Positions 1 through 11,477 of a DNA stretch of 64,000 bases are shown piece by piece. The translations under genes were made by a program, and so were the position numbers. Source of the DNA: Holothuria scabra (Eukaryota > Echinodermata > Holothuroidea > Aspidochirotida > Holothuriidae); the NCBI GenBank assembly GCA_037179385.1, contig CM074180.1:29679455-29743454 (forward strand), written 5' to 3'. The notes under the pieces are model-generated. The model saw only the letters and a list, made by a program, of their open reading frames with translations, made no database searches and was not told the origin of the DNA. The first letter of the stretch is position 1. The number at the start of each line of letters is the position of its first letter.

Positions 1-1110
1 TGGTCATATTGAGTAGACGAGCCCTATCGATTTTCGTGGAGGTCAAAGGTCATTTGGGGTCACGAGAGGTCAATAGGTAAATTCCTTAGAAATTGCTTGT
101 AAACACGGTATCTCAAGAAGGGAAAGTGTGACTAATCTCATATTTGGTGTGTGCATTGGCCATATTGAGTAGATGATCCCTATCGTTTTTGGTGGAGATC
201 AAAGGTCATTTGGGATCACGAGAGGTCAAAAGGTCAAAACTTCGTAAACACGATAACTCAAGAACGGTACATGTGACTATGCTCATTTTTGGTGTGTGGG
301 TTTGCCATATTGAGTAGATGATCCCTATCGTTTTTGGTGGACATCAAAGGTCATTTGGGGTCCCGAGAGGTCAAAAGGTCAAAACTTCGTAAACACGATA
401 ACTCGGGAACGGTACATGTGACTATGCTCATATTTAGTGTGTAGGTTGGTCATATTGAGTAGATGATTCCTATCGATTTGGTGGAGGTCAAAGGTCATTT
501 GGGGTCACGAGAGGTCAATAGGTAAATTCCTTAGAAATTGCTTGTAAACACGGATTCTCAAGAAGAGTAAGTGTGACTAATCTCCTATTTGGTGTGTGCA
601 TTGGCCATATTGAGTAGATGATCCCTATTGTTTTGGTGGAGGTCAAAGGTCATTTGGGGTCATGAGAGGTCAAAAGGTCAAAACTTCGTAAACACGATGT
701 CTCAAGAACGGTACATGTGACTGTGCTCATATTTGGCGAGTGTGTTGGCCATATTGAGTAGATGTTCCCTATTGTTTTTGGTGAGGTCAAAGGTCATTTG
801 GGGTCATGAGAGGTCAAATGGTCAAAACTTCGTAAACACGGTATCTCAAGAACGGTACATGTGACTGTGCTCATATTTAGTGTGTGGATTGGTCATATTT
901 AGTAGATGATCCCTATTGATTTTCCCAAAGGTCAAAGTTCATTTGGAGTCAGCATGTTCAAAGCCTGACAAGCTTTCCTGCACAGTCTTTCAAGAAAGGT
1001 CACTTGTAGGGTCCTGTAACTTGTCATGTAGATGGCACATAGTGAATACATGGTCCCAGAAGTTTTTGGTGGAGGTCAAATGTCATTTGGGTTCACGACG
1101 GGCAAGGGGG
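1..1110 (+). repeat. Satellite-like array 1 (~144-156 bp monomer, three-unit higher-order pattern)
   Basis: Tandem monomers carry, in order, a GGTCAAAGGTCATTTGGGGT block, an AGAGGTCAAAAGGTCAAAA block, TAAACACG-ATATCTCAAGAA, and CATATTGAGTAGATGATCCC. The GGTCAAAGGTCA block recurs near 41, 197, 341, 485, 641, 784 and 928. Every third monomer (near 80 and 524) has an extra 12-13 bp (CCTTAGAAATTGCTTG), giving a higher-order period of ~444 bp. The window opens inside the array, so its left end is not seen. The last units (900-1110) are degenerate. The same family recurs at 15.3-16.1 kb and 30.6-32.4 kb. Confidence 0.9.
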
Positions 1111-1189
1111 ATCTCAAGATTGGATGCCTTGCATGTGCACTTTGTGGGCACATTATGGAGCCCTGCTAATTGAAAAACATTACAAAGCA

Positions 1190-1258
1190 ATGTCAATGTG
1201 AAAAAAGGCCTTACATTTCAGCAGCAAGGAATCACTAAGCCTTTTGGCTTTCTGGTTT
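1190..1258 (+). mobile_element. Conserved 3' flank of the satellite-bearing element (copy 1)
   Basis: The stretch reading ATTTCAGCAGCAAGGAATCA, then CTAAGCCTTTTGGCTTT, then TGGTTT is almost identical to the sequence after array 2 (16225-16292). Similarity stops just after TGGTTT in both. A monomer-unrelated flank shared by two arrays shows that the arrays sit inside a mobile element and did not expand in place. It contains the small hairpin AAGCC-TTTT-GGCTT, which resembles the terminal hairpin of Helitron-like elements; that class assignment is inference. Confidence 0.6.
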
Positions 1259-4200
1259 GATCTTGAAATGCTGGAAGACACAAGGTCAAAATGGCTCAAC
1301 TAACCCGCAGTTCCATGTTGTTGTGTATAGTCAAGCCGTATTTAACTCATTACTTAATTAATGATTCTTATAATAAGTTAAATAATGTGGAAATAGAATT
1401 AAATCCCCCAAACATTGTTTCTAAAGTATTTTGACAGCGCGAAAAGAATATTAAAGTAGGTAACACGTGCCACCCAATGTGACCCGCCGTGCCCGTATAG
1501 CGTATAGCGAATAGCGTATACCGAATACAGTATACTGTATACCGTATACTTCTATATGAATGCAGCCTAAGGAGATGTTTAAAGTGGTTGAAAGCTGGTG
1601 ATTACCAGAACCGAGTATAACCACAACAGTTTTATCTAAGGTAGCCCACATTTGAGGTTCACTACAGTTCAGTGACTTTCATAATAATCTGTCCTTAAGT
1701 TGATACCAAGACATTTCTGGTTGGATTTTACCACACAAAGCTCTTGCTCTGCCATTTCCAGTTTGTATTGACTTGTTGGTGAGTTTCAGTCTTTAGAGAA
1801 AGGATTAACTGAATTGTTTAGCTACACTTATCATGTATACAGCTGAGCAATGAAATCTCCTTTGTTGACCTAGGAGATTAGGCCACCCCCTTAAGAAATT
1901 ACCTTAAGTCATTTCCCAAATATTCTGCAGTACTTTTTCTAGTACTGACCTATGTAAATACAGTTGGTATTGTGTTGACCCATTGCCCCCATATTCAAGT
2001 AACTTTTTCAGCCTAAAATGTGGCTATTTGATGGTAAAGTAACCTGCAGCAGTGGTTGAAGTCAGTTGAAATAAATGAAAACAAGGTATCAAGTTTTTAG
2101 TCTGCTTGGATATATGTAAGTACATTTTCAATACATTAATACGTCAATGACAACTTCTGTGCTTGCTAAAGCCTTTGAATGTTAAAGGGGCTTTCTGAGT
2201 TGACATGGACAACTTGTCAAGAGTGTTGGAGGACCTACTACCACATGAAAAAGCTGATTTTTAGTATAGTTTGTCAAGTTTCACAATTTACATCCAATAG
2301 TTTAGCAAAAGTAACAGCTTTAAATTTGTGTGTCTTGGCTTGTAATTGCTTTGAGCATAATTTGGAAAAGTGTCTTGTCACAAATTTTTAAAAACCAAAT
2401 TAAATGGTTAATTATAGTTCTCAACCATGAAACATTTGGAAATGAAAATTGTCCTAGGTATAGTTTCCTTTTTGGGTTTATGCTGTAGGTTTGGATGGAT
2501 GAATTCATGAAGCAACTCAATAATATACAATATATCTTTATTTGGTGGGTGGGAGATCATAAATTGACTCAATTTACCATTTTAACACTGTGTGTGTAAT
2601 ATATATTTCTTTTCACTGTACTATACAGTACCTAACTTTTGACTGGCAATTTATTGTCAAGTCAACTTGTAATAGCTTGTTTTTTCTTTGAGCAAACCAG
2701 TTGTTTCACCAGAGGGGTCAGCATCTGTGCTACTCAAAATCACTTAAAACAATTTAATTATATTTTGGTGTGACACTTCTTAACTTTACACCTTTACAGT
2801 GCTGCATTGTATAACTTGTTACTACAAACATCATTTGTGCATTTTTTCTTTTTCTACTTTTTTTCCTTAGCCATAAGTGGGACCTTTTTGTTCAATTGTA
2901 ACTGACTGCATCAGAGCTACATAAAGGCAGGACTACTGTAGTGATGTCTTTTGTCTCATAATTCCCTTTGCTGTTTCAGCTTTTTTTTTAATTCAAATAT
3001 ATGCAGCCATAATAATGAAAGCAATCAGTCATGTTTGATTAAAATAGAAGTTTATGTTGCTTGCTCCAAATGAGATGTCAAACCTCATTCTGTCTGTGTG
3101 AGGTCACTACTTTGTGTTAAGTACCTAACAATACACCTAATGACAAATGACAATCACACCTCTGTTTAGACCTGCTGTGTTTATCACCAGCTGTTTCCTA
3201 CAATAGCTTCTCAGTTTTATAAAGAATTTTTCAGCATGAGCCGAGGTTGGTGGTATATACCAATCTTTCACAGAGTATTTCTTCTTTCCTTTCTTTCAAG
3301 TGACTACAGCAGGTCAAAAAGTACAGTTACTTTTTGACACAGCATGCCATCAAAAGGCAAGTGTGAGTCAGTACTGATGAGCAGTTATACTGCTGGTCTG
3401 ACTGATATCAACATATCTTGTGTTGCTTTTGGATCATGAGTGTTGAGATTAGTAAATCAGTTCCTTTTCAGATATCATCTTTCACCGCATTATTATACTT
3501 CAACCATTTAATTCACCTTTCTTGTGATTGGCTTCAAGTTTTGTACACCTGTAACGTGCAAATGATATCAGCATCACTTTAATCCTCTTAAAATCTCATA
3601 GATGGAATAGTGAAGTAAGTTTGATTTATAAACAGCCATTGGCTTTATTTTACACACCTGGTGATTTGGTCACCTGCTTTAAGGTATTTCCATGCTTCAA
3701 GTTCTCTTTATTTATTCGTTAACAGCTTTGTTTTGTTTGGCTCTGAATCACTGTTTGTGTGTGGCACACTGTGGTTATGATAACTGGTGCCTATAAAACT
3801 GGTTCCATGGTGTATAGTACTGACATTTTGTACAGTACTGAAATTTGTTTTGGGTGGAAATAATTGAAATCCAAGGCCCATCAGTCTGTTCTGTAGCTTA
3901 CATCTTTTCACTTCATCTGGGGTTGTTGGGCTAGCTCTCTTGAGAGGTTATTCTTGTACACATCTTTTTGTTGGTGATCTTCATTGGAACAAACATCTTT
4001 TGGTGGTTAACAAGCTCTTTTGGTGTTTCTGATTACCTTTTGACACTCTGGGGCATTCCAGTCTCTCTTTTTCCCCTCTGTAGGAGGATAATCACCTGTG
4101 TTGGGAGAAAAACAGGATTTGCTCCAAGCAATGTTGCTAAGAAGAAAGAAGTTGTGTAGGTTTGTGTGTTATCAGTGGCGATTCTATTGAACTGCTGTGA

Positions 4201-4489
4201 GACACCTGAACAATGTATCCTATTCATAATCTCAAAAAAAGTTGCTTGGGGAACCAAATAATATAAGAAATTAAGCTGCAAGCTGTCTAGGATGATATAA
4301 TACCAAAACGTGAGATAAGGCATTGTATTACTGGTTATCAACCTTGGTTTGCACATAATACAGAATATGTTCTTGTGGGTTGCACGCCTTGCTTTTTGTG
4401 ACAAGGATATCTTAGAAAAATAGACAGGGAGAGGTCCTTCTATTGGTCAGTCATGTAAATGCTGTGACCTCTGTTCTATGTTATCTGTC
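1259..4489. other. Upstream, non-coding, no gene recognised
   Basis: This is AT-rich sequence with stop codons in all frames and only short open frames with no recognisable protein signature. It holds a small GTATA palindrome cluster at 1491-1553 and short poly-T runs. If the KIF26-type gene has a non-coding first exon (suggested by the acceptor at 6233), its promoter could lie here or left of the window. I see no convincing TATA box or CpG island that would place it. Confidence 0.5.
1491..1553. repeat. GTATA/GCGTATA short palindromic repeat cluster
   Basis: GTATAGC and GTATACC words recur about every 8-12 bp in a 63-bp stretch. It includes the perfect 14-bp palindrome TACAGTATACTGTA and several GTATAC self-complementary hexamers. 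It may be a decayed microsatellite or a small cruciform-prone site. No function is assigned. Confidence 0.6.
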
Positions 4490-4781
4490 GATCCTCAAAC
4501 CTGACCACAATTTTTATATAGTGTACATAAATACTCAATTGGCACAACTCTTTGATTGACAGCAAATTTCAAAAATGTAGAGTACTGTAGCTCATATTAC
4601 ACAGCATGTTCTATACTGGAGTGTTCTGATTACACACTGGGTCTTGTGTACTTTCACCAATGTAGCAATAAACTGCAATTGCATCTGGATGAGGATGAAA
4701 CTCAGACAGCTGTGGATGAGGCTTATTTAAAAAGGTTAGGAGTACTGGAACTTTCTGGGGTGTGATTATTTTCCCTTTAAA
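4490..4781. mobile_element. Family A MITE (T2/Kolobok-like), left end decayed
   Basis: The body matches other family A copies. Shared internal words are TCAATTGGCACAACTCTTTG, TTACACAGCATG, TTGATTACAC-like, GCAATAAACT and GTCTGGAT(G/A)AGGATGA. The right end is TGGGGTGTGATTA followed by a TTTAAA terminus. The left terminus is poorly preserved, so the start is approximate. There is no coding capacity. Confidence 0.7.
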
Positions 4782-5893
4782 ATTTGATCATACTGTACAG
4801 TTGTGAAAGACAAATAAAATTGTAATAAATATTGGCAAGTGAGGAAAAAGCCTCAATGAAAAGGGAATCATAAAATTTCTCCCAAACATAAATTACAACT
4901 TAAAGAGGTGGTACCATGACTATCATTAATGTGTATGTTGCTTCCAGTATCTCATTTTTTTGTGGAATAATTTTGTTATCGTCACATTCATTTGTTTAGC
5001 CAGTTTTCATTTGTCAGTGATGAAAGTTTTGCTTCTTCTATTGCCTGCGTGGAAAAAAAATTTTATGGCTCTACATTGGCTCATATTTAACATGTTATTA
5101 CACCTAGAGTGGCAGGCTATTTCATGCACTGTAGACTTTTCTGTCAAAAGCTTCAACAGAATGCCATCCGTTACCAAAATTTACTTCTTTCTTTGTGTAA
5201 TTAAAACTTGGTTGCCTGGGGTATCCGTATCAATTCTCCTCCAACTCTACTATGGGCAATTTGTTCTCACAGATCAAATTTCCAATAAATTGTCCATTCT
5301 CAGTGTGTGAAGCCAAACATTGCCCATCTCTCCTTTTATCAAGATTAGAGGGCATTGCTGTGGAGAACTTTGGGAGATGGCTAGTTATGCAGTGTTGAAA
5401 AGATGCTTGTGACTGCAAAGACCCCATGGCAAATCAAGTTAAGTGGGTGGCTTGATAGTAGCTCCCTCTATTGAACACAGAACCATTAGCATACATTACC
5501 CTAATGAAAATTCGTCCCAATACCCATGTTGGGTTCCATTGGGACATCTTTCATTGATATTAGTATTGGCATTGTTTGTTGATCCATGTTCAGTCAAGCA
5601 TCCTCCCTTAGCCAGATTGGGTAGGAAGTATTTGCTTGCATCATTTGAATTATGAATAATGGTAGCAAGCGATGCATGCTGTAAACATGGCTGGCATATG
5701 TGGTTGAATTTAGAAACTAGGTTTTCGGATGTCAACAGCAGCAGTATTTTAATCAATTAACTTCAAATCAGTGTACCCTAGACTTATGTTGGATTCTTAG
5801 AGAAGTGTTGGTTGTATTATAATGTTATTGCTACCACACCTTGTATCATAGAATTCTTTGAAACCTCAAGTCCCTTGCAATATTAAAGATGGC
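4782..5893. other. Non-coding, nothing recognised
   Basis: The longest open frames are about 115 codons at most. They show no domain-like composition and no splice-site support. No repeat family from elsewhere in the window was recognised here. Confidence 0.5.
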
Positions 5894-6154
5894 TTAAAGG
5901 TAAAGAGCAGTCCCCCCAAACTTATTTTGAAGAAAAAGCTAAATAACACAGTTTTCATCTAATTTCTCTTCAAAGTATCTTTCATTACATTTTATGACTT
6001 TACTATTGCATAATCAAGGTAAACCAAGCAGTTATTTCTGGTAAATTTCATATTTGAAGAGAAAAAACATTGTCACATGGCTCCCAACAGCCAATCATGA
6101 AACTGGACAGTCTACTACACTTCTTCAATTTGGGATGACTGCTCCTGCCCTATA
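5894..6154. mobile_element. Family D MITE, copy 1
   Basis: The left end is TTAAAGG followed by AGAGCAGTCCCCCCAAAC. The right end is TTTGGGATGACTGCTCCTGC-CCT, its imperfect inverted repeat. Internal sequence (AAAGTATCTTTCAT, TCACATGGCTC, CCAATCATGAAA) is shared with copies at 59197-59448, 61856-62114 and 7195-7371. The TTAA-AGG ends suggest the T2/Kolobok group of non-autonomous DNA transposons. It ends ~80 bp before the acceptor of the first coding exon. Confidence 0.8.
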
Positions 6155-6203
6155 ATATGCTAAACCATTACCAAAATATGTGGTTAATAAATAACTCAAT
6201 TTA

Positions 6204-6233
6204 ATCGTTCCTTTTCTTTGTGTTTATCAACAG
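6204..6233 (+). other. Splice acceptor of the first coding exon
   Basis: A pyrimidine-rich tract (TCGTTCCTTTTCTTTGTGTT) is followed by ATCAACAG at 6226-6233, a strong 3' splice site. It implies an upstream non-coding exon not identified in this window. If transcription instead began inside or just before the exon, this match would be coincidental. Confidence 0.7.
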
Positions 6234-6290
6234 GACTTGAAGATAGACATGTGTATTGAAAAAGTGGCTTGATTAAATTCTGTGAAGAAA
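6234..6290 (+). other. 5'UTR part of the first coding exon, with a 7-codon uORF
   Basis: Between the acceptor and the chosen ATG lies a short upstream ORF, 6249-6272 (ATG, seven codons in all, TGA). It is in the same frame as the main start, and its TGA at 6270-6272 is the in-frame stop that limits how far the main ORF can extend upstream. A uORF of this kind can lower initiation at the main start; whether it does so here is unknown. Confidence 0.6.
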
Positions 6291-6515
6291 ATGGATTACT
6301 CTGGACACAGGTCTCAACATTTCCCACCTGGATCCAGATCAGAGGGAGATTCATCTTCCACGCCAGGGGGCGATGTACTTCATGGATTCAGTGGGAAATC
6401 GATATCAGAAGTTGGTGTGTGGTGTGAAAGGTGCAACAACAGACTAGTGGAGTTAAAGAAGCAGGCCCTTCGCTTGATGATAATGCACCCCAGTCTCATG
6501 AAATTAGCAATGAAG
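6291..6515 (+). CDS. KIF26-like: KIF26-type atypical kinesin, first coding exon (residues 1-75)
   Basis: This exon encodes the extreme N-terminus of a kinesin-11 family protein. The ATG at 6291 has A at -3 and G at +4, with an in-frame stop at 6270. A GTG at 6282 is in frame but is not a likely eukaryotic start. Residues 1-40 are Ser/Gly/Pro-rich and low complexity, as in vertebrate KIF26A/B. Residues 42-62 (GVWCERCNNRLVELKKQ then ALRL) are the recognisable motif: CxxC at Cys45/Cys48 followed by a basic amphipathic helix. The exon ends at a GTAGGT donor after Lys75, phase 0, and joins 54200. Known for the family: KIF26 proteins bind microtubules with little or no motility, and act in Wnt5a/Ror signalling, cell adhesion and migration (KIF26B), GDNF/Ret-Grb2 signalling (KIF26A) and axon guidance (VAB-8). 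Family assignment rests on remembered KIF26 N-terminal sequence. Confidence 0.88.
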
Positions 6516-7194
6516 GTAGGTGGTAGACCTGTGGTAGATATCTGTTTGGATAAGATTTTTGTGGTCAAAAAATCTACCTGAGAGGATGAGAAATATGAAG
6601 ATTGGCAGCAGCTGCATGTGGTATTAAACAGTTTAACCCTCTGTATTTTTAGTCCTGGAATGACAAGTATATATCCCATAATATATCCAGAGTCTCAGTA
6701 CCTTGTATTTTATGTATGAAGCTGAAATAACTTTTTAATTTTCAAAATTTTTGTCAATTAAACTATACCTTGCAGGCTTGTGATTTCTAATGTAATTTGA
6801 ACATTGAATAATGACACTGATGCTAGCCATATCTGGAGAAAAACTTTCCCTCAGAGATCATGTGGAAAAAGTAGACTGTGTGCTTGATGGTCCTTAAATG
6901 TTGAGACAAGTAACAGGATTTTTCATTTTAAACTTGATGGTTCAATGAAAAGGTCAAGATAATTCATCTGAAAAGTATCAGAAATGTTTATTTGCTCTGT
7001 ATTATTCTAGAGTATAGTCAAGGTGCTAGACCCTAGGACTTCTTTTTATTTATTGGGTTTGGGAAAAAGGGGGGGGGGGGAGTTGTTAGGTCCACAGTAT
7101 TTCTTTCAGGAAGGCACAACCTAAAACTTGGTTGTATTGTCAAGATCAATAGGGATACTTCAGTAAGACAGAAAGTCATTCTGTGCAAATCTTC

Positions 7195-7371
7195 TTAAAA
7201 GGGGAAATGCAGTCACCATCAGTTTGCATTAGTGCAGTAATTTGCCATGTTTCAAGATTGGCTCCTGAGGGTCATGTGACAATTTTTTTCTCAATAAATT
7301 ACAAAAATTGGGTGATTAGTTCATTGGTTTACTTTGAATGTTCTGATTGTTGAAGTCTGCTTTTGCCCTAA
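7195..7371. mobile_element. Family D MITE, copy 2 (shortened, reverse)
   Basis: It shares GGGGAAATGCAGTCACC, GATTGGCTCCTGAGGGTCAT and TGTGACAATTTTT words with the reverse-oriented copy at 61856-62114. It ends with CTGCTTTTGCCCTAA, close to the family's CTGCTCTTGCCCTTTAA end. It is shorter than the full copies through internal loss. Confidence 0.65.
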
Positions 7372-8936
7372 GTTATTTGGCGATTCAACTAACTCGACTA
7401 ACTCTAACCAAATATGTTCTACTGAAGAATTTACATCCTCAGAAGGGTATCATGATATTCTGAGGAAAAATTTGGTTAAAATTGTTGGTTAAGTCTGGAT
7501 TTAGAAAAGATTCCTTTTGTTTATACAACATTATGACAATTTTATACCCAGTAGCTGTAGATTATTTCCTTAATATTGTTTGTATTAGTACACTTCGAAT
7601 AATCTCTCAGTGTGATTCTTGGTGAAGAAAAAGTAACTGGAAGCATTTTAAAAAATAATTTGTGTGGTAATGTTTATTCATCATTATTGTGAGGTCTGCA
7701 TGCTACTTTGTTGTCAACTTGTTTCAGTTAGACCATGTTTCACTTTTGGGTATGAGGAACTTGAGAGAACTGTTTTATTGCACTCAACAGACTGTGTTAC
7801 ACTGTTGCGTACATCTCTCTTCTCCTTTCCTCCCTTGTGACTCATTATTCTCGTTGTAATCGTTTGGAAAGGAATCATTATTATTGAACTTTAAATCATG
7901 TGCGAATCTGGAAGGGAATCCATCACCGTATGTATGTATACACCATACACAATAACGCAGACAGCTTCGACAATCCAGATGAAAATTGAAGCTGCCTCCC
8001 CTTGGTTGTTGGGTAAACAAGTGCTGTACCGTTATGATCTAGAATGCATTAATTTTTGATGGATAGGTTTTTCTTGAGAATGTTCCAGCAGGGAGTTAAA
8101 GGTGCACCAGTTTGTAGGCAGTCAATCAATCACTTCAGGCGCTCTTATCATATCATAATTCTTAGGGAAAGTTTAGAGGGTAGGCTCAACAAAGTGGCTG
8201 ACAAGTTCTCTGGAAGTCCTAAAATTTACATGTGTTGATACATTGTACTGGGCCTGTAGTCATGAATGATTATGCTTCGATTTCATTCAGAGGCATAGAC
8301 TGAAACTTAACCCCATCCCCATTTTATTCTACCTTATGCACTGACAACCTGGTGACATCATTTAGAGAAATAAAAAATTCAAAACATGTGGTTGCACCAC
8401 TTGTGTGGAACATGTATGGAGTGGTGGGCCACACAATTACTTATTCTTCAGGTGTGTAGAACACTTATCCTGTCTTAATATCTGCTTTGTTTATCACTCA
8501 GCTGTTTGCATTTGTTGAGTTTATTTCTCCAATTATTCTTGGAGGTGTGCTCTCCCACCTGTGGTATCAAATCCATTTTTGGGGTGACCTGGGAGATCTC
8601 CTGCATACCTCTTCATTCATACTTTGGAAATAATCCTCAACTTCTATTGGTCCGTAATGATCAGGTGACTGTTAATTAAAAGTTGTTGAGGTGCGCTTAC
8701 ATTTTCGTCACAATGAAATGTAGGTTTTAATTTTTCTACATTCTGCATGCAATGGCAAGATCACTGCATGCACAAAACCCAACATGTACAGTACCTAAAT
8801 GTTCCTGTGCATGCTCTATGCTGACCAGTGTCAACCAGTCACGTAACCTTGAATCAGTCTACAGCCATGAAATTGTAAGAAGGGAAGAATGGTTTGTTAT
8901 TAAAATGTATGAATGTTTAAATTATGTTGGTGGAGT

Positions 8937-9172
8937 GAGTTAGATAGAGTTTTATGGCCCAGTTTCCTACGGTTAAAGTTGAAGCCGGCCACAGCTTTTT
9001 TTTTTCCAGTTGTGGCTCACTAGCTTGTTTTCCCTTTTCCATTGCTTATGCGGAGCAACATGCACAAGGGCAGAAGGTTCCGTTTTTAGAGTCTTTGGTA
9101 TGACTCGACCTGGCAAGCTTCTGCGTGAGAGGCGTGAGAGGTGGATGCTCTTACCGTTAGACCAAACATTAT
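8937..9172 (-). mobile_element. tRNA-Glu-like SINE, near full length
   Basis: Read on the - strand it starts with a TGGTCTAACGGTAAGAGCA A-box region, then CCTCTCACGC (anticodon-loop-like) and CAGGTCGAGTC (B-box-like). The body follows: ACCAAAGACTCTAAAAACGG, GCACAAT/TGTTGCTC-like, CAAGCTAGTGAGCCACAACT, GGAAAAAAA, and GGGCCATAAAACTCTATCTAAC. The tRNA head carries the internal pol III promoter. The CTCTCAC loop and GGTTAG-type D arm point to tRNA-Glu(CTC). An 11-bp duplication of the CTCTCACGC region is visible. Confidence 0.85.
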
Positions 9173-9978
9173 GTTGGTGGAATAAAACATCTATGAACAT
9201 TCACTGTTGGCATTATGTGAAAATTGAAGTATGTCACCTTTTTAAAGGAGGACAGAAATATCATGAAGATTTGAATCCAACACTGAAAACATAAAGTCTC
9301 ATAGCCCTGTTAATAGCAGAGGTGTAGATGTAGTAAGGTACTGTAACATCCTCCAGCTCTAGATTAAAAGTTGAAGCTTAAGTTACTATTTGAAGCCTTG
9401 ACATGGCCCATCTGCATCTTGCAATGTATAGTCTACAACTTTCTCTTATGAAATGAGATTGCAAAGCAGAATGGTCTGAGGGGGAGGAGAAATAACAATG
9501 TTGTCACCTAAATCACCAAGCTTGAACAGAATCGTGTGTTTTCCAAAAAATAAACATCACATGTGAGTCATGTGACAGGAAGCTAACTTAATTCTCTCAG
9601 TCAGTTGGGGTCTATTTTGCCTAGATTGGTATTTTTGTCTTGATCTCCCTTTACAAAATGTTTCAGTGGGGGCCCAGTAAAGTTTAAAGTTTGCAGAAAG
9701 TATTTGCTTTTCATCTTTGAAGGTCAGTCAGTAGTAAAGTACTGTAATGCGGCAGGAGGAAACAACCTGTCGGACTGAGTATTGAGTTTTCTGTCATCTA
9801 TGAAAAATGAAGTCATTCAGGCAAGTAATTGTGGGAGAATGTATTCCACAATGTAACATCTGTTATGTAGTAAGTGCTTTTTCAGTTCAGTGGTCCATAT
9901 AAAGGGATCAAGTATCATCTGAGAGATTTTGCAAGTTTTTGTATTAAACAGAAGAGCTGACGTTACAAGCACCAACTG

Positions 9979-10237
9979 TGTACACTCTTAAAAAGTTGGT
10001 TAAAAAAATTCACCAACACTGGTCATGTATGTCAAATACTTGAAATTGGTTAAATTTTACCCAATAATTGTTGATTAATGGGTTATCCAAGAGATTTTTT
10101 ACCACTTCATTGGGTGACCAGCCTGTGGGGTAACCAAATAAACAACACATATTGGGTAAAATTTAACCAATTTCAGGTATTTGACATACGTGACCAGTGT
10201 TGGTGAATTTTTTTAACCAACTTTTTAAGAGTGTACA
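9979..10237. mobile_element. Foldback MITE with ~88-110 bp arms
   Basis: The element begins TGTACACTCTTAAAAAGTTG and ends with its exact reverse complement. Arms 9979-10066 and 10150-10237 differ at only about two positions, and weaker pairing continues inward for ~20 bp. A single transcript or single strand would form a very stable hairpin. Target-site duplication is hard to define because the termini are palindromic (GTAC or TGTACA). No coding capacity; superfamily unknown. Confidence 0.9.
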
Positions 10238-11168
10238 GTACTGAAGCTTTTGAACAATTTACATTCCTAAAACATGAACTTACCAATGTAGTTTGATGAT
10301 AGATAGCATAATGTAACTTGAAGTAGGTTTCAAAGTTGCAATAATTCTGTCCAATTTACCTTTGACTGAGTGCACAATCTCTGAAAAAAATGTATTCACT
10401 TTATCGCTCAACCCTACCTACACTGTGGTACTCAAGACATTAGCAAGATTTTGTTTTTGTAAATGTCAACTTTACTTTTGAATACAACATTTGATCTTCA
10501 CCCTTTCACAGCCAGTGTCAATTACTGAAACAGCACACTTTTCAGCCAACAGGTTGAAAGCTCCTGCGTGATATTACGTATATGGCCTTGAACGGAAACT
10601 TTTCAGAATAAGTAATATTATGTATTGTAAGTGGCTGGGGAAGGCGGTAAAATTGCAAACCTTACCTTATCTCTATTTGTGTAATTTGAATCTGCATTTA
10701 TGAAGCTTCAGTAATAATGTAATACTACAATCATCTGTTCTTCTGGTACAGTTTTCTCCCTTTTTCCTATCTAAAATTTGCACTCCAGATAAGATAAAGT
10801 GAACTACCATTGCGATGTCTTCGTCAATTTCAGTCTTCTAAATATGTCACTGATTAGAGTCAGAAAATGTCTTTGTCCTCAGTTACTGTTTGACTTCATG
10901 ACAAGTATTGTCATTACCTAGTACTCTTCCCCAAGTCCCACAAAACTCTTCTCCGAGTCCCCCTCCAAACTTGGTGGGAGGGGGTGGCAAAAGGATCAAG
11001 CCACCTTATTGATTTGTTGGAACTTGGAGGAGTACCTCCTATTGGACCCAGCCTATGTCATACCTGGATGACTTTCAGTGATACATGTTTTTAGGAGTCA
11101 AGATGAGGTTCATGTCTGCCAGGAAGTTGTGCTCCAGTAGGATGATCTGTTGTGGGTGGAGTTTTTGT

Positions 11169-11477
11169 TTAAAGGGCCAATTTTCTCACCCCTAACAGTA
11201 CCAATTCTCTTAACCTTCTTGCTTAAGCTCCTCCAACAGTTGTCTAAAATTCATCCTCATCCAGACAGAATCTCAGTTTATTGCTTCATGGTGAGTATAG
11301 AAAAGTCCAAAGTATCAACCAAAACACTCTCAGTACACTGGTACAGTTCATGCTGTTTAATAAGCTTTGGTGTTGTGCATTGTTTGAATTAGCTGTCAAT
11401 CAAAGAGCTGAGCCAATGGAGAATTTCAGTAAACCCCTACAAGAATTGTAGTTTGGGATGAGAGGATTGGTCCTTAA
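11169..11477. mobile_element. Family A MITE, copy 2
   Basis: The left end is TTAAAGGGCC-AATTTTCTCACCCCTAAC. The right end is TTTGGGATGAGAGGATTGG followed by TCCTTAAAA. Internal blocks shared with the family are AATTCATCCTCATCCAGACA, GTTTATTGCTTCATGGTGAG, ACACTCTCAGTACA and GTCAATCAAAGAGCTGAGCC. It is full length (~309 bp) and in the same orientation as 22188-22492. Confidence 0.9.

Noticed and set aside
1..930. CRISPR-like array
   Set aside because: The whole ~145-bp monomer is repeated, with no short direct repeat plus unique spacers, in eukaryotic DNA.
4033..4404. 123-codon - strand open frame
   Set aside because: Low-information composition, no recognisable motif, no repeat or splice support.
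6282..6290. Earlier in-frame GTG as start of the KIF26-type CDS
   Set aside because: Eukaryotic initiation at GTG is rare, and the ATG at 6291 has a good context.
10780..11100. CTCC/GGAG runs near 10950-11035 as a regulatory element
   Set aside because: Simple purine/pyrimidine bias with no defined motif or repeated structure.
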